This document shows, piece by piece, positions 15,345 through 23,071 of a DNA stretch of 64,000 bases; position 1 is the first letter of the stretch, and the number at the start of each line of letters is the position of its first letter. A program made the translations under genes and the position numbers. The DNA is taken from assembly GCA_900119535.1 (NCBI GenBank), contig FPJT01000009.1:1-64000 (forward strand). The letters run 5' to 3'. The stretch is from Ruminococcus sp. XPD3002 (GTDB lineage Bacteria; Bacillota; Clostridia; Oscillospirales; Ruminococcaceae). Below the pieces are notes generated by a model. The model ran no database searches. It was given only the letters and a program-made list of their open reading frames with translations, and was not told the origin of the DNA.

Positions 15345-17714
15345 TTACGAATTTGATGAAATGACCAGTCTGCGGAGGAGTACCAGGTCGAAGATATCGA
15401 CTTTTTTGTCTTCGTTGAAATCGAACTGGTCTGCAACTTCCTTACTGCTGAAAGGTGACTCGCCGTGAAGCATCTTGCTGAGACGTACAAGTTGTGCTGT
15501 CTTATAGACCTTTGCAGGCTTTGTGCCGTCAGGTTCTGTACCGCCGATGAGCTTGCCGTCGGCATAAACGCAGACATTTTCGCAGCGCTTTGCAAACTCG
15601 ACTCCGCCGACGATATTATCGTAGTCCTCACCTTCCTCGGTAAGGTCTATCATGCCTTTTTTGCTCCAGTCGTTGGATGAATCCCAGTTTTCACCGTAAT
15701 AGTTGCCTATTACGAGCTGATACTTCTTGTTTGAGTTTGCTATAGCGTAATCAGGCCATGATATTTCGATATACCAGATATTATCCTTGAACTGCTTCGG
15801 CTTTGAAAGCACCGCTGACCTGTCAGCTACTTCGGTCTCTACCTGATCGTATGTTTTCTGAAGCACGAAGCTTCCGGGGATGGTCTTGTTCTCGAACTCG
15901 TCAATGCTGAAATAATAGCGGATCGAGATATCGTCGTGAGGTTCGAGGGAATCGGTATTCACGAAGAATGTGAGCTTTGTAACGCCTGCGCCTGTAGCTT
16001 CGGGAGCGTCCGAACAATATCCCGAAACCCAGAAATCGTCACCTGAGAATATCTGTGAATCGTCCGTTTTCTCGGCAGGAGGGAAGTTCTCCTCGGGCTT
16101 CATGGTATCGTCGTTCTTATAGAGGTAGAAACCTGCTGCCGCACCAACGATCGCAGCGTTGTAGTCGATAGTTACCTCGTTGTAGATGTAGTCCTTAGTG
16201 ATGTCGTTATGCTCATCGTTTTCATCGGGACCGCCTGCAAGAGCGCCGTAAAGAACGTGCTTGTGTTCAGCAGGATCCTCGCACTTTGTAAGACCTGATG
16301 CCGCACGGTGATGCGGGAACTTGACCGCATTGTCTCCGAAGCCCACAACATAGCATCTGTTCAGCGGATTATCACCGATGAGGTATTCCATCTGACCGAG
16401 CGCCCAGTTAGTGAAGGTATAGTCGGGATTCTTTTCATTGTAGCGGTCTTTGCCCTTCTGATACTTGTCATATACCAGCGCTGTGAACTGAACTGCGGTA
16501 TTGTATCTTGCGCTTCCCCATGTATCAAGGTGGAAATAGCCTGCGGGAGTCATATTCTTGGTCTTGGTCATGACTGTATTGATAGCCTTTGCTTCCATTT
16601 CCCAGAAATCAAGCTTTTCATAGGGACCTCTGCCTATTGCTTCACGAGTCTCCTCGCAGACTTCGGGATAGATATCCTGTATGCGTCCGAAAACTATGCC
16701 TACGCCGTTCCACATATCGTTCCAGCAGAGAACATATCCCGGAGGTGCATAGTAATCGATATAAGGCTCGCAGGCTTTAAGGTAATCGTGATCCTTTGTA
16801 ATGAGGTAGAGCCAGCCTGCCGCGAAGCAGAAATCGTCCTCCCACTTGCTTGATGTATAGAAGCTCATGGGACCTTCACCGGGAGGGCCTACAGCTTTAT
16901 CGTTCTTGTTTGCAAAATCGAAAAGTGCCTTTGCATAGTCGAGGCATTTTTCCGCATACTCGGGATCGGTATCCTTGAAGTTGTAGTAATTGATAGCCAG
17001 TGCAGCAGCGCTTTCGGATACGTCATCCGTTGTGGGAAGCTCTGATGTGGCAAAGAATGCGGGACGTCCCATAGCGTCTATCTCGGGGGACTGCCAGTAT
17101 TCGTGGTCTACGCTTCCGTCGCCTACCTGATAGCAGAAAGCAACAACATTTCCGTCCTTGTCACGGAAAGTGCTGTTCATGAAATAGTCGCAGAAATAGC
17201 GGCAGATAGTTTCAACGTGCTTGTCCTGACCTGTTTTTGTGTATGCATCGCGGAATTCGTAATAACCCCACGATACTACCGAGGCTGCATAAGCTTCGGG
17301 AAGACCGAATTTAACGTGGTCGCCAGCATCATGGAAACCGCCTGATACATCGATATAACCGTCACCGTCGGGATCGAGGATATCCTTGTTCTCCTTGATG
17401 AAAGATGCAGGAAGATTGGTTCCCGTGTGGTTAGTGTCTATTGACTGCATGGGGACTTTTGCATCGTAAGTATGACAGTTGCCGCGCCATGACAGCAGGG
17501 TGTTGTCGGCTACCTTCGTTCCGCACATATTGGCATCATAGAAGTAAAGCGTATACTGAAGAAGCTTCGCCCAGTTGTTGTCCGTCTCGTAGTAATCGGC
17601 AACATCGGGATTTGTCTCCGCAAATGACTGCATTACCGGCTGCGGTAAGCTGATTGCAGCAGAGGCAGTTACCAGTGCAGCAGCCATTGCGGATATACGT
17701 CTGAATATTTTCAT
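15345..17714 (-). CDS. Cellulosomal GH9 endoglucanase (GH9-CBM3-dockerin)
   Basis: This 789-aa exported enzyme cleaves beta-1,4-glucan by inversion. After a signal peptide (1-32) comes the (alpha/alpha)6 GH9 domain (about 38-530), with catalytic Asp129/Asp132 in FHDAGDHVKFG, the His pair in FPHHRAASG (468-469) and the acid Glu513 in YNEVTIDYNAAIVG. Next is a CBM3 module (about 555-705; FFVNTDSLEPHDDISIRYYF), typical of processive theme-B cellulases, and a short C-terminal dockerin (about 735-789). That dockerin keeps the second calcium loop (DFNEDKKVDIFD) while its first loop is not recognisable. All key residues are present. It is transcribed alone, with its own terminator. Confidence 0.95.
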   Translation of the reverse strand: MKIFRRISAMAAALVTASAAISLPQPVMQSFAETNPDVADYYETDNNWAKLLQYTLYFYDANMCGTKVADNTLLSWRGNCHTYDAKVPMQSIDTNHTGTNLPASFIKENKDILDPDGDGYIDVSGGFHDAGDHVKFGLPEAYAASVVSWGYYEFRDAYTKTGQDKHVETICRYFCDYFMNSTFRDKDGNVVAFCYQVGDGSVDHEYWQSPEIDAMGRPAFFATSELPTTDDVSESAAALAINYYNFKDTDPEYAEKCLDYAKALFDFANKNDKAVGPPGEGPMSFYTSSKWEDDFCFAAGWLYLITKDHDYLKACEPYIDYYAPPGYVLCWNDMWNGVGIVFGRIQDIYPEVCEETREAIGRGPYEKLDFWEMEAKAINTVMTKTKNMTPAGYFHLDTWGSARYNTAVQFTALVYDKYQKGKDRYNEKNPDYTFTNWALGQMEYLIGDNPLNRCYVVGFGDNAVKFPHHRAASGLTKCEDPAEHKHVLYGALAGGPDENDEHNDITKDYIYNEVTIDYNAAIVGAAAGFYLYKNDDTMKPEENFPPAEKTDDSQIFSGDDFWVSGYCSDAPEATGAGVTKLTFFVNTDSLEPHDDISIRYYFSIDEFENKTIPGSFVLQKTYDQVETEVADRSAVLSKPKQFKDNIWYIEISWPDYAIANSNKKYQLVIGNYYGENWDSSNDWSKKGMIDLTEEGEDYDNIVGGVEFAKRCENVCVYADGKLIGGTEPDGTKPAKVYKTAQLVRLSKMLHGESPFSSKEVADQFDFNEDKKVDIFDLVLLRRLVISSNS

Positions 17715-17805
17715 GACCTCATTCCTTTCCGAAAAATATTTGTCATCTATATTTTAACGCATATAGTCCAAAAAGTCAACGAGATACTTCATTTATTTCA
17801 TCGTG

Positions 17806-18372
17806 TCAATGATATGATGTGAGAATGTTTGAATCAGTACGGTTCCCTTCACCGAATCGCTGATAATGGACTATCTCGCGCTGACGCAGAAAACGTATGG
17901 GATCCCTTACATCGGGATCGTCCGCAAGCCGAAGGATGTTATCGTAAGTTGTACGGGCTTTTTGTTCGGCAGCCATGTTTTCATGGAGATCGGTGATTAT
18001 ATCGCCCTTGGACTGGAAATAGGCTGCGGTGAACGGTTCGCCCGATGCGGCTACAGGATAGATACCCGTTGTGTGGTCTACGAAATACTCGTCAAAACCG
18101 CTTGCCTTTATTTCTTCTATCGAGAGACCCTTGGTGAGCTGGTAGAGTATCGCAGATATCATCTCTACGTGGGCAAGTTCCTCTGTGCCTATATCCGTTA
18201 GCAGTCCCTTGACCTCGGCATAGGGCATCGCAAACCGCTGGTTCAGGTAACGCAGGGATGCAGCAAGTTCTCCGTCAGGACCGCCAAGCTGAGTAATGAT
18301 GACTTTAGCGAGCTTGGGGTTGGGATTTTTGATATTGACGGGATATTGAAGTTTTTTCTCATACTGCCACAT
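17806..18372 (-). CDS. cotJC: Spore coat protein CotJC (manganese-catalase family)
   Basis: This 188-aa protein of the CotJC/Mn-catalase family opens with MWQYEKKLQYPVNI. Carboxylate/His ligand segments of the di-manganese helical bundle are visible (DIGTEELAHVEMI, ENMAAEQKARTTYDN, LRQREIVHYQRFG). In Bacillus it is a polypeptide of the spore coat made in the mother cell. It is the last gene of a three-gene operon with cotJB and cotJA. Finding it here implies the strain, or a recent ancestor, could sporulate. Confidence 0.93.
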   Translation of the reverse strand: MWQYEKKLQYPVNIKNPNPKLAKVIITQLGGPDGELAASLRYLNQRFAMPYAEVKGLLTDIGTEELAHVEMISAILYQLTKGLSIEEIKASGFDEYFVDHTTGIYPVAASGEPFTAAYFQSKGDIITDLHENMAAEQKARTTYDNILRLADDPDVRDPIRFLRQREIVHYQRFGEGNRTDSNILTSYH

Positions 18373-18375
18373 AAA

Positions 18376-18624
18376 TTAGCTCCTTTCCCACGGCCATGGA
18401 TCGTCGATCCAGTCCCAGTGATCTGCATCGTTGTTCTGTTCTGGCATAAGGGGACCGTACCTGCTGACGTATTCGTTCACAGCATTCATGCGAAGCTGTT
18501 TATATTTTCTGAACATAGCAAGCGCCCGCGGACAGTTGGGGTGAGTGTCGAGATAGAGGTTCAGCTCTTTAAGGGTGAAGTCGTACTGGCGTATCTTATT
18601 GAGCAGTTTTCTTTTTTCGTTCAT
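18376..18624 (-). CDS. cotJB: Spore coat protein CotJB
   Basis: This 82-aa protein is typical for CotJB: an N-terminal helical region (KIRQYDFTLKELNLYLDTHP), a basic middle (FRKYKQLRMNAVNEYVSRYGPL) and an acidic, Trp-rich tail (DHWDWIDDPWPWE). It overlaps the cotJA stop by four bases and precedes cotJC by three, so the three are co-translated. Confidence 0.92.
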   Translation of the reverse strand: MNEKRKLLNKIRQYDFTLKELNLYLDTHPNCPRALAMFRKYKQLRMNAVNEYVSRYGPLMPEQNNDADHWDWIDDPWPWERS

Positions 18625-18878
18625 GATCTTTCTCCTTTCCTGAATGGGAAATTCAGCTCGGGGAAAAGGGTGCCGTATTCCAGAGCATCGTCATGCTGAT
18701 AGGTCTCGCCCCACTGCTGGAATGGTACATAAGCCATAGCAAGCGGAGTGTTTTGTGGAAAGCGTGAAGTTGCGTCTGCTGATACGGGACGTTTACGTTC
18801 CTGATCGGTCTCTGTGAGGACAGATTCGCGTTCTCTCAGCACAAGACCGTCGATATCATCGAAAAGATTCAGATTCAT
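18621..18878 (-). CDS. cotJA: Spore coat-associated protein CotJA
   Basis: This roughly 85-aa protein starts at 18878 with MNLNLFDDIDGLVLRE, eight bases after AAAGGAGGAG; the longer frame to 18926 has no ribosome site. The C-terminal half has the CotJA signature (PLAMAYVPFQQWGETYQHDDALEYGTLFPELNFPF, described in part). It heads cotJA-cotJB-cotJC. The AT-rich sequence at 18930-18970 presumably holds a sporulation promoter, but no clean sigma-E or sigma-K box could be fixed. Confidence 0.88.
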   Translation of the reverse strand: MNLNLFDDIDGLVLRERESVLTETDQERKRPVSADATSRFPQNTPLAMAYVPFQQWGETYQHDDALEYGTLFPELNFPFRKGERS

Positions 18879-18966
18879 ATTGCTCCTCCTTTCATGCAGA
18901 GGAGATCGTGCAGACCTCTTCTGCACAGTTTATATTATGTATCTATGCAGGGAAGCGTTACACTGA

Positions 18967-19166
18967 CCTTTTGTACCTTTTGAACCTTTTGTACCTTTTT
19001 TACCTGTACCATATCTGACAAATCAATAATAAGCTGTTTGGGGTAATAGTTAATTTTTTTAATCGATACGTGAATATTCTGTGTAACAGCATTTTTCTGA
19101 TGCAGCAGCTCATGGACGGTGGGACAAAAGGTACAAAAGGTTCATAAGGAAAAAAGGTAAAAAAGG
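18967..19166. repeat. Inverted tracts of CCTTTTGTA repeats
   Basis: The left tract (18967-19005) is four CCTTTTGTA/CCTTTTGAA-like units; the right tract (19121-19166) is the same motif inverted (ACAAAAGGTACAAAAGG). About 115 bp separate them. The arms could form a long stem or be the ends of a small insertion. Confidence 0.6.
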
Positions 19167-19212
19167 GGTGCTTGAAGAGCGCAGAAAGCAGTTGAAAGAA
19201 CTCGGAGCTTAG

Positions 19213-19680
19213 TGTAGGGGCGAGTTCCGCTCGCCCGTCGATACACGTACAATCGCCCACAACCCTGATACCTTGTAGGGACGGCCATTGGCCGTCCGCA
19301 GATGACCGTACATATATGGTTAAACAATTGTAGGGGCGCTTTCCGAGCGCCCTCAGATAACAATATAATTATGATGAACAGATTGTAGGGGCTGCCTTTG
19401 GCAGCCCGCATGATCCAATACATACGGTCAAATGCAACGGACCGCCAAAGGCGGCTCCTACACGGTATCATGTTTGCATGTGGATGTACGTGTATTAAAG
19501 GACGGCGAATCGCCGTCCCTACAATGTTCTATTCATATTATTAGGGTTAACAACGGGCGCACGGAATGCGCCCCTACACTGCTTTCTGCTTTCTGATTTC
19601 TGTGCGGACGACCAACTACAGGGTATTAAGGTTGCATGTGGTTGTACGTGTATCGACGGGCGCTCGGAAAGCGCCCCTAT
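19213..19680. repeat. Array of eight covarying hairpin repeats
   Basis: Each unit starts TGTAGGGG or TGTAGGGA and folds into a 7-9 bp stem with a TTCCG, ATT or TTT loop. Stems include GGGCGAG/CTCGCCC (19218-19236), GGACGGCC/GGCCGTCC (19279-19297), GGGCGCT/AGCGCCC (19334-19352), GGGCTGCC/GGCAGCCC (19388-19407), and four inverted copies near 19440-19461, 19500-19523, 19553-19577 and 19657-19680. Stem sequence changes between copies but pairing is kept. Confidence 0.85.
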
Positions 19681-19701
19681 ACTGCTTTCTGATTACTTTG
19701 T

Positions 19702-21141
19702 TTAGTTCTTTGCGGAATTCATTGCTTTTTCAACGGCTTCCATAATTGCGTTTGAGCTGTATGTAGCTCCTGAAACGGCATCCACATATGTGTCCTGAGC
19801 GGAAATAATAGAGCGGATGACTGCGTCCTTAGCCGAGTTGAAGTAAGAGAGGTCCTCTTCCTCAGACGACGCTTCGATAGAAACGACCTTGTCATTTTCT
19901 ATGGTTATCTTTACACTTACGTCACCGTCATAGCCGTAAGCCGAAGCCTCGTAAATGCCGTCCTTATAGATGTGGTTTTCCTGAACAGGTTCGGGAGTCG
20001 GTGCGGCTTCCTCTTTCTTTTCTGGTTCGGGAGCGGAGTTGTTCTCCTCTTCCTTATCGTCGGACTTGTTTTCGGATTCGGACTGTGTATCGTTCTGCTC
20101 GTTCTCTTCCTCAGCGGCTTCTGTAGCTGATGCAGTTACGGATTCTGTTGCAGTCTGTGCAGAGGATGAAGCGGCGGCAGTACCCTCGCTTCCCGAAACT
20201 GCTGTGGTATCGGACTTAAGGTCGGTGCCGCTTACAACTGCAGTTGTTGCTGTATCGGTACTTTCTTCCTTCTGCGCCTCTGTAGTCTGCTGTGATTCGG
20301 TTATCTGCGGACGTTCACGGCGCTTGCCTCTCTGAGGTTCTGCGGCAGTCTGTGACTTAAGTGAGATACATACTGCACCTGCAAGGACAGCAGCTGCGGC
20401 AACTGTGCAAATACTGTTTATGGCAGCCTTGCTTTCGGGCTTTTTCTTTGCGATGTACCACTTTCTGATACGCATTGCCGCATACACTGCAAACACCAGT
20501 GTATAGACTATTATGCTGAACATATAGCCTTCCTGACCGAGCTTTGCCTTCGGTACGAAAAGCACCATGATATGAGCATAGATGAGCGCATAGAAGATAT
20601 AGGCGAAAGGCTGTATAGTCTTCCATTTCTTCGGGTTTATCTTCTTTCTTATCGCCTTGAAGGAAATAACGGTAAGAGGAAGCATTATAAGTACCATTAC
20701 AAGTGAGATGATACTTGTTGCTGTGAACTGAACAAGTGCCGAGCCTGTACCTGTACGCTTGTTTATGAGCGAATTAATGTACTTCATACCGTAGGTAACG
20801 ATGTGGGAAAGAGTTACGGCAGCGGCGAAAATGGATAGCTCTCCGCGTATGGGCATGAGCTTCTTTATTGGTGCAGAACCGTTCGGAAGTGCGCCTGCGT
20901 ACATGACAACTGCCCAGAGTGCGGCAGCAAGTGCGCCTCGTGAAAAGATGCCGAGAACATAGTTCTTTACGAACGGACTGCTTATGACTATATCACCGTT
21001 TGAACTCATCTGAGATATAACGATGACTGCGACTGTAACAACGGATGCGGCTATGTAGAAGGGGACAGGATGTTTTTTCAGAATTTTGTCACACAGGAAT
21101 GAAAATAATAATGCTATTACAAGAGAGACAAGAAATAACAT
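19702..21141 (-). CDS. Membrane heme/flavin electron-transfer protein (YedZ-like core + FMN-binding domain)
   Basis: This roughly 479-aa protein has about eight membrane helices in the N-terminal half, including His-bearing helices (TLSHIVTYGMKYI and YALIYAHIMVLF), as in ferric-reductase-like/YedZ heme proteins. A long acidic Ser/Thr/Glu linker follows, and then a C-terminal FMN_bind domain (about 400-479) with SGATYSS, the site where ApbE-type transferases attach FMN to Thr. The layout fits electron transfer from membrane to an extracellular flavin. The start at 21141 is set by AAAGGAAC; the extension to 21195 is rejected. It follows the Tp47-like wall protein on the same strand. Confidence 0.85.
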   Translation of the reverse strand: MLFLVSLVIALLFSFLCDKILKKHPVPFYIAASVVTVAVIVISQMSSNGDIVISSPFVKNYVLGIFSRGALAAALWAVVMYAGALPNGSAPIKKLMPIRGELSIFAAAVTLSHIVTYGMKYINSLINKRTGTGSALVQFTATSIISLVMVLIMLPLTVISFKAIRKKINPKKWKTIQPFAYIFYALIYAHIMVLFVPKAKLGQEGYMFSIIVYTLVFAVYAAMRIRKWYIAKKKPESKAAINSICTVAAAAVLAGAVCISLKSQTAAEPQRGKRRERPQITESQQTTEAQKEESTDTATTAVVSGTDLKSDTTAVSGSEGTAAASSSAQTATESVTASATEAAEEENEQNDTQSESENKSDDKEEENNSAPEPEKKEEAAPTPEPVQENHIYKDGIYEASAYGYDGDVSVKITIENDKVVSIEASSEEEDLSYFNSAKDAVIRSIISAQDTYVDAVSGATYSSNAIMEAVEKAMNSAKN

Positions 21142-21160
21142 AAAAAAGTTCCTTTCCGTT

Positions 21161-21197
21161 TTTTGCCCCCTGTGCCGTCGGGACGCAGGGGGCAAAA
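21161..21197 (-). promoter_or_regulatory. Stable intercistronic hairpin
   Basis: GCCCCCTG at 21165-21172 pairs with CAGGGGGC at 21186-21193, flanked by T and A runs that extend the stem. There is no U-tract after it on the minus strand, so it more likely controls stability or processing between the two cistrons than termination. Confidence 0.5.
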
Positions 21198-21226
21198 ACT
21201 TACTAAATTATCTATTGACCGCTATA

Positions 21227-22762
21227 TCAGTCGTTTTTCTTTCTTGAAATGAATGCTGCTGCACCTGCAAGAGTGAGTACCGATACAGGGATAGCTGCAC
21301 CGGGAACGCCTGTCTTAGGGCTGTTTGAAGCCTTAGCTGTAGTCTTTGCAGTTGTTTTTGCTGTAGTCTTAGTAGTAGTCTTTGCTGTTGTAGCTGTAGT
21401 CTGAGTTGTTGCAGGAGCTTCTGTTGCTTCCTGTGTAGGCTCTTCAACTGCACCCTTTGTAACCTCGAATGAGTATGGAGTTGTATATCCTGTTGCAGTG
21501 AGAACTATCTTATACTTGCCGTCCTCTGCGAATACAGGAGTGCCTTCTGAACCTCTGCCTGCACCTGCTGCTGCCTCGAAGTTAACGGTTCCGTCCTCGT
21601 TTATTACCTTGACAGCGCCTCTGCCTGATGCATTGTATGTGTTGTCGTTAACAGCAGCTGTTGCAAGGTTCTTGATGAAGTTTGCTGCATCCTCGTCTGT
21701 GAAGCCGTCAGCAGTTGTTAGCTTGCCGTCCTCATACTTAATGGGAACGTCAGCTGTTTCGAGTGTGAATGAAGCTGAAACAGGAGCGTACTTGCCCTTT
21801 GAATCGTTAAGAGTGATATTGTACTGACCGGGCTTAGCATCTGTGTATGAGATAGTGCCGTCAGCAGCGCTCATGCCCTCGTCAACAGAAGGTGCTATCT
21901 CGAAATCGGAAGGAACAGTTGATGTGTATGTTGTTGAACCTGTTCCTGCCTTGCCGTTATCAGCAGTTACACCGCCGTCGAACTTTACAGGTACATAAAC
22001 AGAGCCTGTATTTACTGTTGTGTAGCCGTCGAGAGTGATGAACTTGACACTTGTGATAGTCTTGCCCATGATGCTTACGAAGTCCTCATACTTAAGCTCG
22101 TTTCCGTGAGCTTCGGATGTCTTGAAGCCTGTTGACCATGAGTAAGAACCGTTTCTCCAGATGTTTTCAAGGTGACGGAGCGCATATGAAGAACCGTCTG
22201 AAGTATTTACTGTGATACCGTAGAGGTCACAGTCTGTAGGATAGCCCTTTACAGATATCTGATAGTCACCGTAGTTTGAAGTTGTAGCAAGAGTGAGTTC
22301 GCCGTCAGCAGTCTGCTCACCGTTTGTATCCTTGACTGCTGAAACAGTTATCTTTCCGTCGCTTACAGAAACTACCTTGTAAGCTGCAGGAGCGCTGTCC
22401 AGTGCAGTGAAGCCGTAGTTTTCTGTGAGGAATGTAACATCATCGGATGAAACAGCAACGGGATATGTAACACCGAGGATAGTACCATTATCGTCGTTGT
22501 AAGTACCTGCAACGAGACCGCCGTTCTGCCACTTGCCGTCCTCGCCGACAGAACCTGTGTTGTTGCCCTTCCACTTTGTAGCAGTTGCGGAAGAAACAGC
22601 GTCAACTTCGTAAGCGTTGCCTATTTCAGCTGCATAGAAGTCTGCGTAAGGGATGTTCATAGTACCGTAAACGGTATCAGCAGCAGATGCGCTGAAAGGT
22701 ACAGCTGCAAGAACAGCAGCTGCACATGTTGAGATGCTGATAAGAGATCTGAGCTTTTTCAT
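21227..22762 (-). CDS. Tp47-like cell-wall-anchored surface protein
   Basis: This 511-aa exported protein has a signal peptide (1-27). The mature start YGTMNIPYADFYAAEIG followed by DAVSSAT resembles Treponema Tp47 (penicillin-binding lipoprotein), and later parts fit its beta domains (EDFVSIMGKTITSVKF; YKIVLTATGYTTPYSFEV). A Thr/Ala/Lys linker and a sorting signal (SPKTG, hydrophobic helix, RKKND) end it, so it should be covalently attached to the wall by sortase. It lies just upstream of an FMN-binding membrane protein. A role in surface electron transfer or ligand binding is inference; Tp47's beta-lactamase activity should not be assumed here. Confidence 0.72.
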   Translation of the reverse strand: MKKLRSLISISTCAAAVLAAVPFSASAADTVYGTMNIPYADFYAAEIGNAYEVDAVSSATATKWKGNNTGSVGEDGKWQNGGLVAGTYNDDNGTILGVTYPVAVSSDDVTFLTENYGFTALDSAPAAYKVVSVSDGKITVSAVKDTNGEQTADGELTLATTSNYGDYQISVKGYPTDCDLYGITVNTSDGSSYALRHLENIWRNGSYSWSTGFKTSEAHGNELKYEDFVSIMGKTITSVKFITLDGYTTVNTGSVYVPVKFDGGVTADNGKAGTGSTTYTSTVPSDFEIAPSVDEGMSAADGTISYTDAKPGQYNITLNDSKGKYAPVSASFTLETADVPIKYEDGKLTTADGFTDEDAANFIKNLATAAVNDNTYNASGRGAVKVINEDGTVNFEAAAGAGRGSEGTPVFAEDGKYKIVLTATGYTTPYSFEVTKGAVEEPTQEATEAPATTQTTATTAKTTTKTTAKTTAKTTAKASNSPKTGVPGAAIPVSVLTLAGAAAFISRKKND

Positions 22763-22863
22763 ATCAATATACTCCTTTTGTATATAAAATTTGTTGTTAA
22801 CGGTTACGTATCGCTAACTATAGCATATAAAATAAAGGCATCAAGTGCCTTGTTGTCATAAGG

Positions 22864-22892
22864 ATATTACCATAATACGGGTATTTTGTCAA
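22864..22892 (-). promoter_or_regulatory. Promoter of Tp47-like/FMN operon
   Basis: On the minus strand TTGACA (22887-22892) and TAATAT (22864-22869) are 17 bp apart, with the ATG at 22762 about 100 bp downstream. Confidence 0.7.
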
Positions 22893-23010
22893 TAGCAGAA
22901 CGGACGGTTTATTGCTTTTTTCACTAAGTTTTGCGGTGCTAACATCCTAATTTGTTGCTTATATCTAAAGTGCACTTCTCAAAATGTTAACCTAAGCTAA
23001 CGCAATGATT

Positions 23011-23048
23011 AAAAAACTGCCCCGAAGTATGTGGCTTCAGAGCAGTTC
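23011..23048 (-). terminator. Terminator of GH43 gene
   Basis: On the minus strand AACTGCTCTGAAG pairs with CTTCGGGGCAGTT, followed by TTTTTAATC, just after the stop at 23072. Confidence 0.8.
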
Positions 23049-23071
23049 ACTATTATATACTGTATCGTCCG

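Larger units (their letters stand above)
18879..19701. other. Intergenic block composed of palindromic repeats
   Basis: This 823-bp gap has no credible gene. It contains the cotJ leader, a facing pair of CCTTTTGTA-rich tracts (18967-19166) and an array of eight short hairpins (19213-19680). Short shared strings (ATACACGTAC, CTGCTTTCTG, GCATGTGG.TGTACGTGTAT) recur in both orientations, suggesting repeated insertion and rearrangement. Confidence 0.8.
22763..23071. other. Intergenic: promoter and leader of Tp47-like gene
   Basis: This 309-bp gap holds the minus-strand promoter (22864-22892), a leader hairpin AAGGCA/TGCCTT followed by TATTTTAT (22826-22851) that could be a weak attenuator, several GCTAAC-type strings, and the upstream gene's terminator. 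Confidence 0.65.

Noticed and set aside
19213..19680. CRISPR-like array
   Set aside because: Units are hairpins of varying stem and orientation with irregular spacing, not identical repeats with unique spacers; no cas genes.
21161..21197. Intrinsic terminator between the Tp47-like and FMN-binding genes
   Set aside because: On the transcribed strand the hairpin is followed by A residues, not a U-tract; kept as a stability hairpin.
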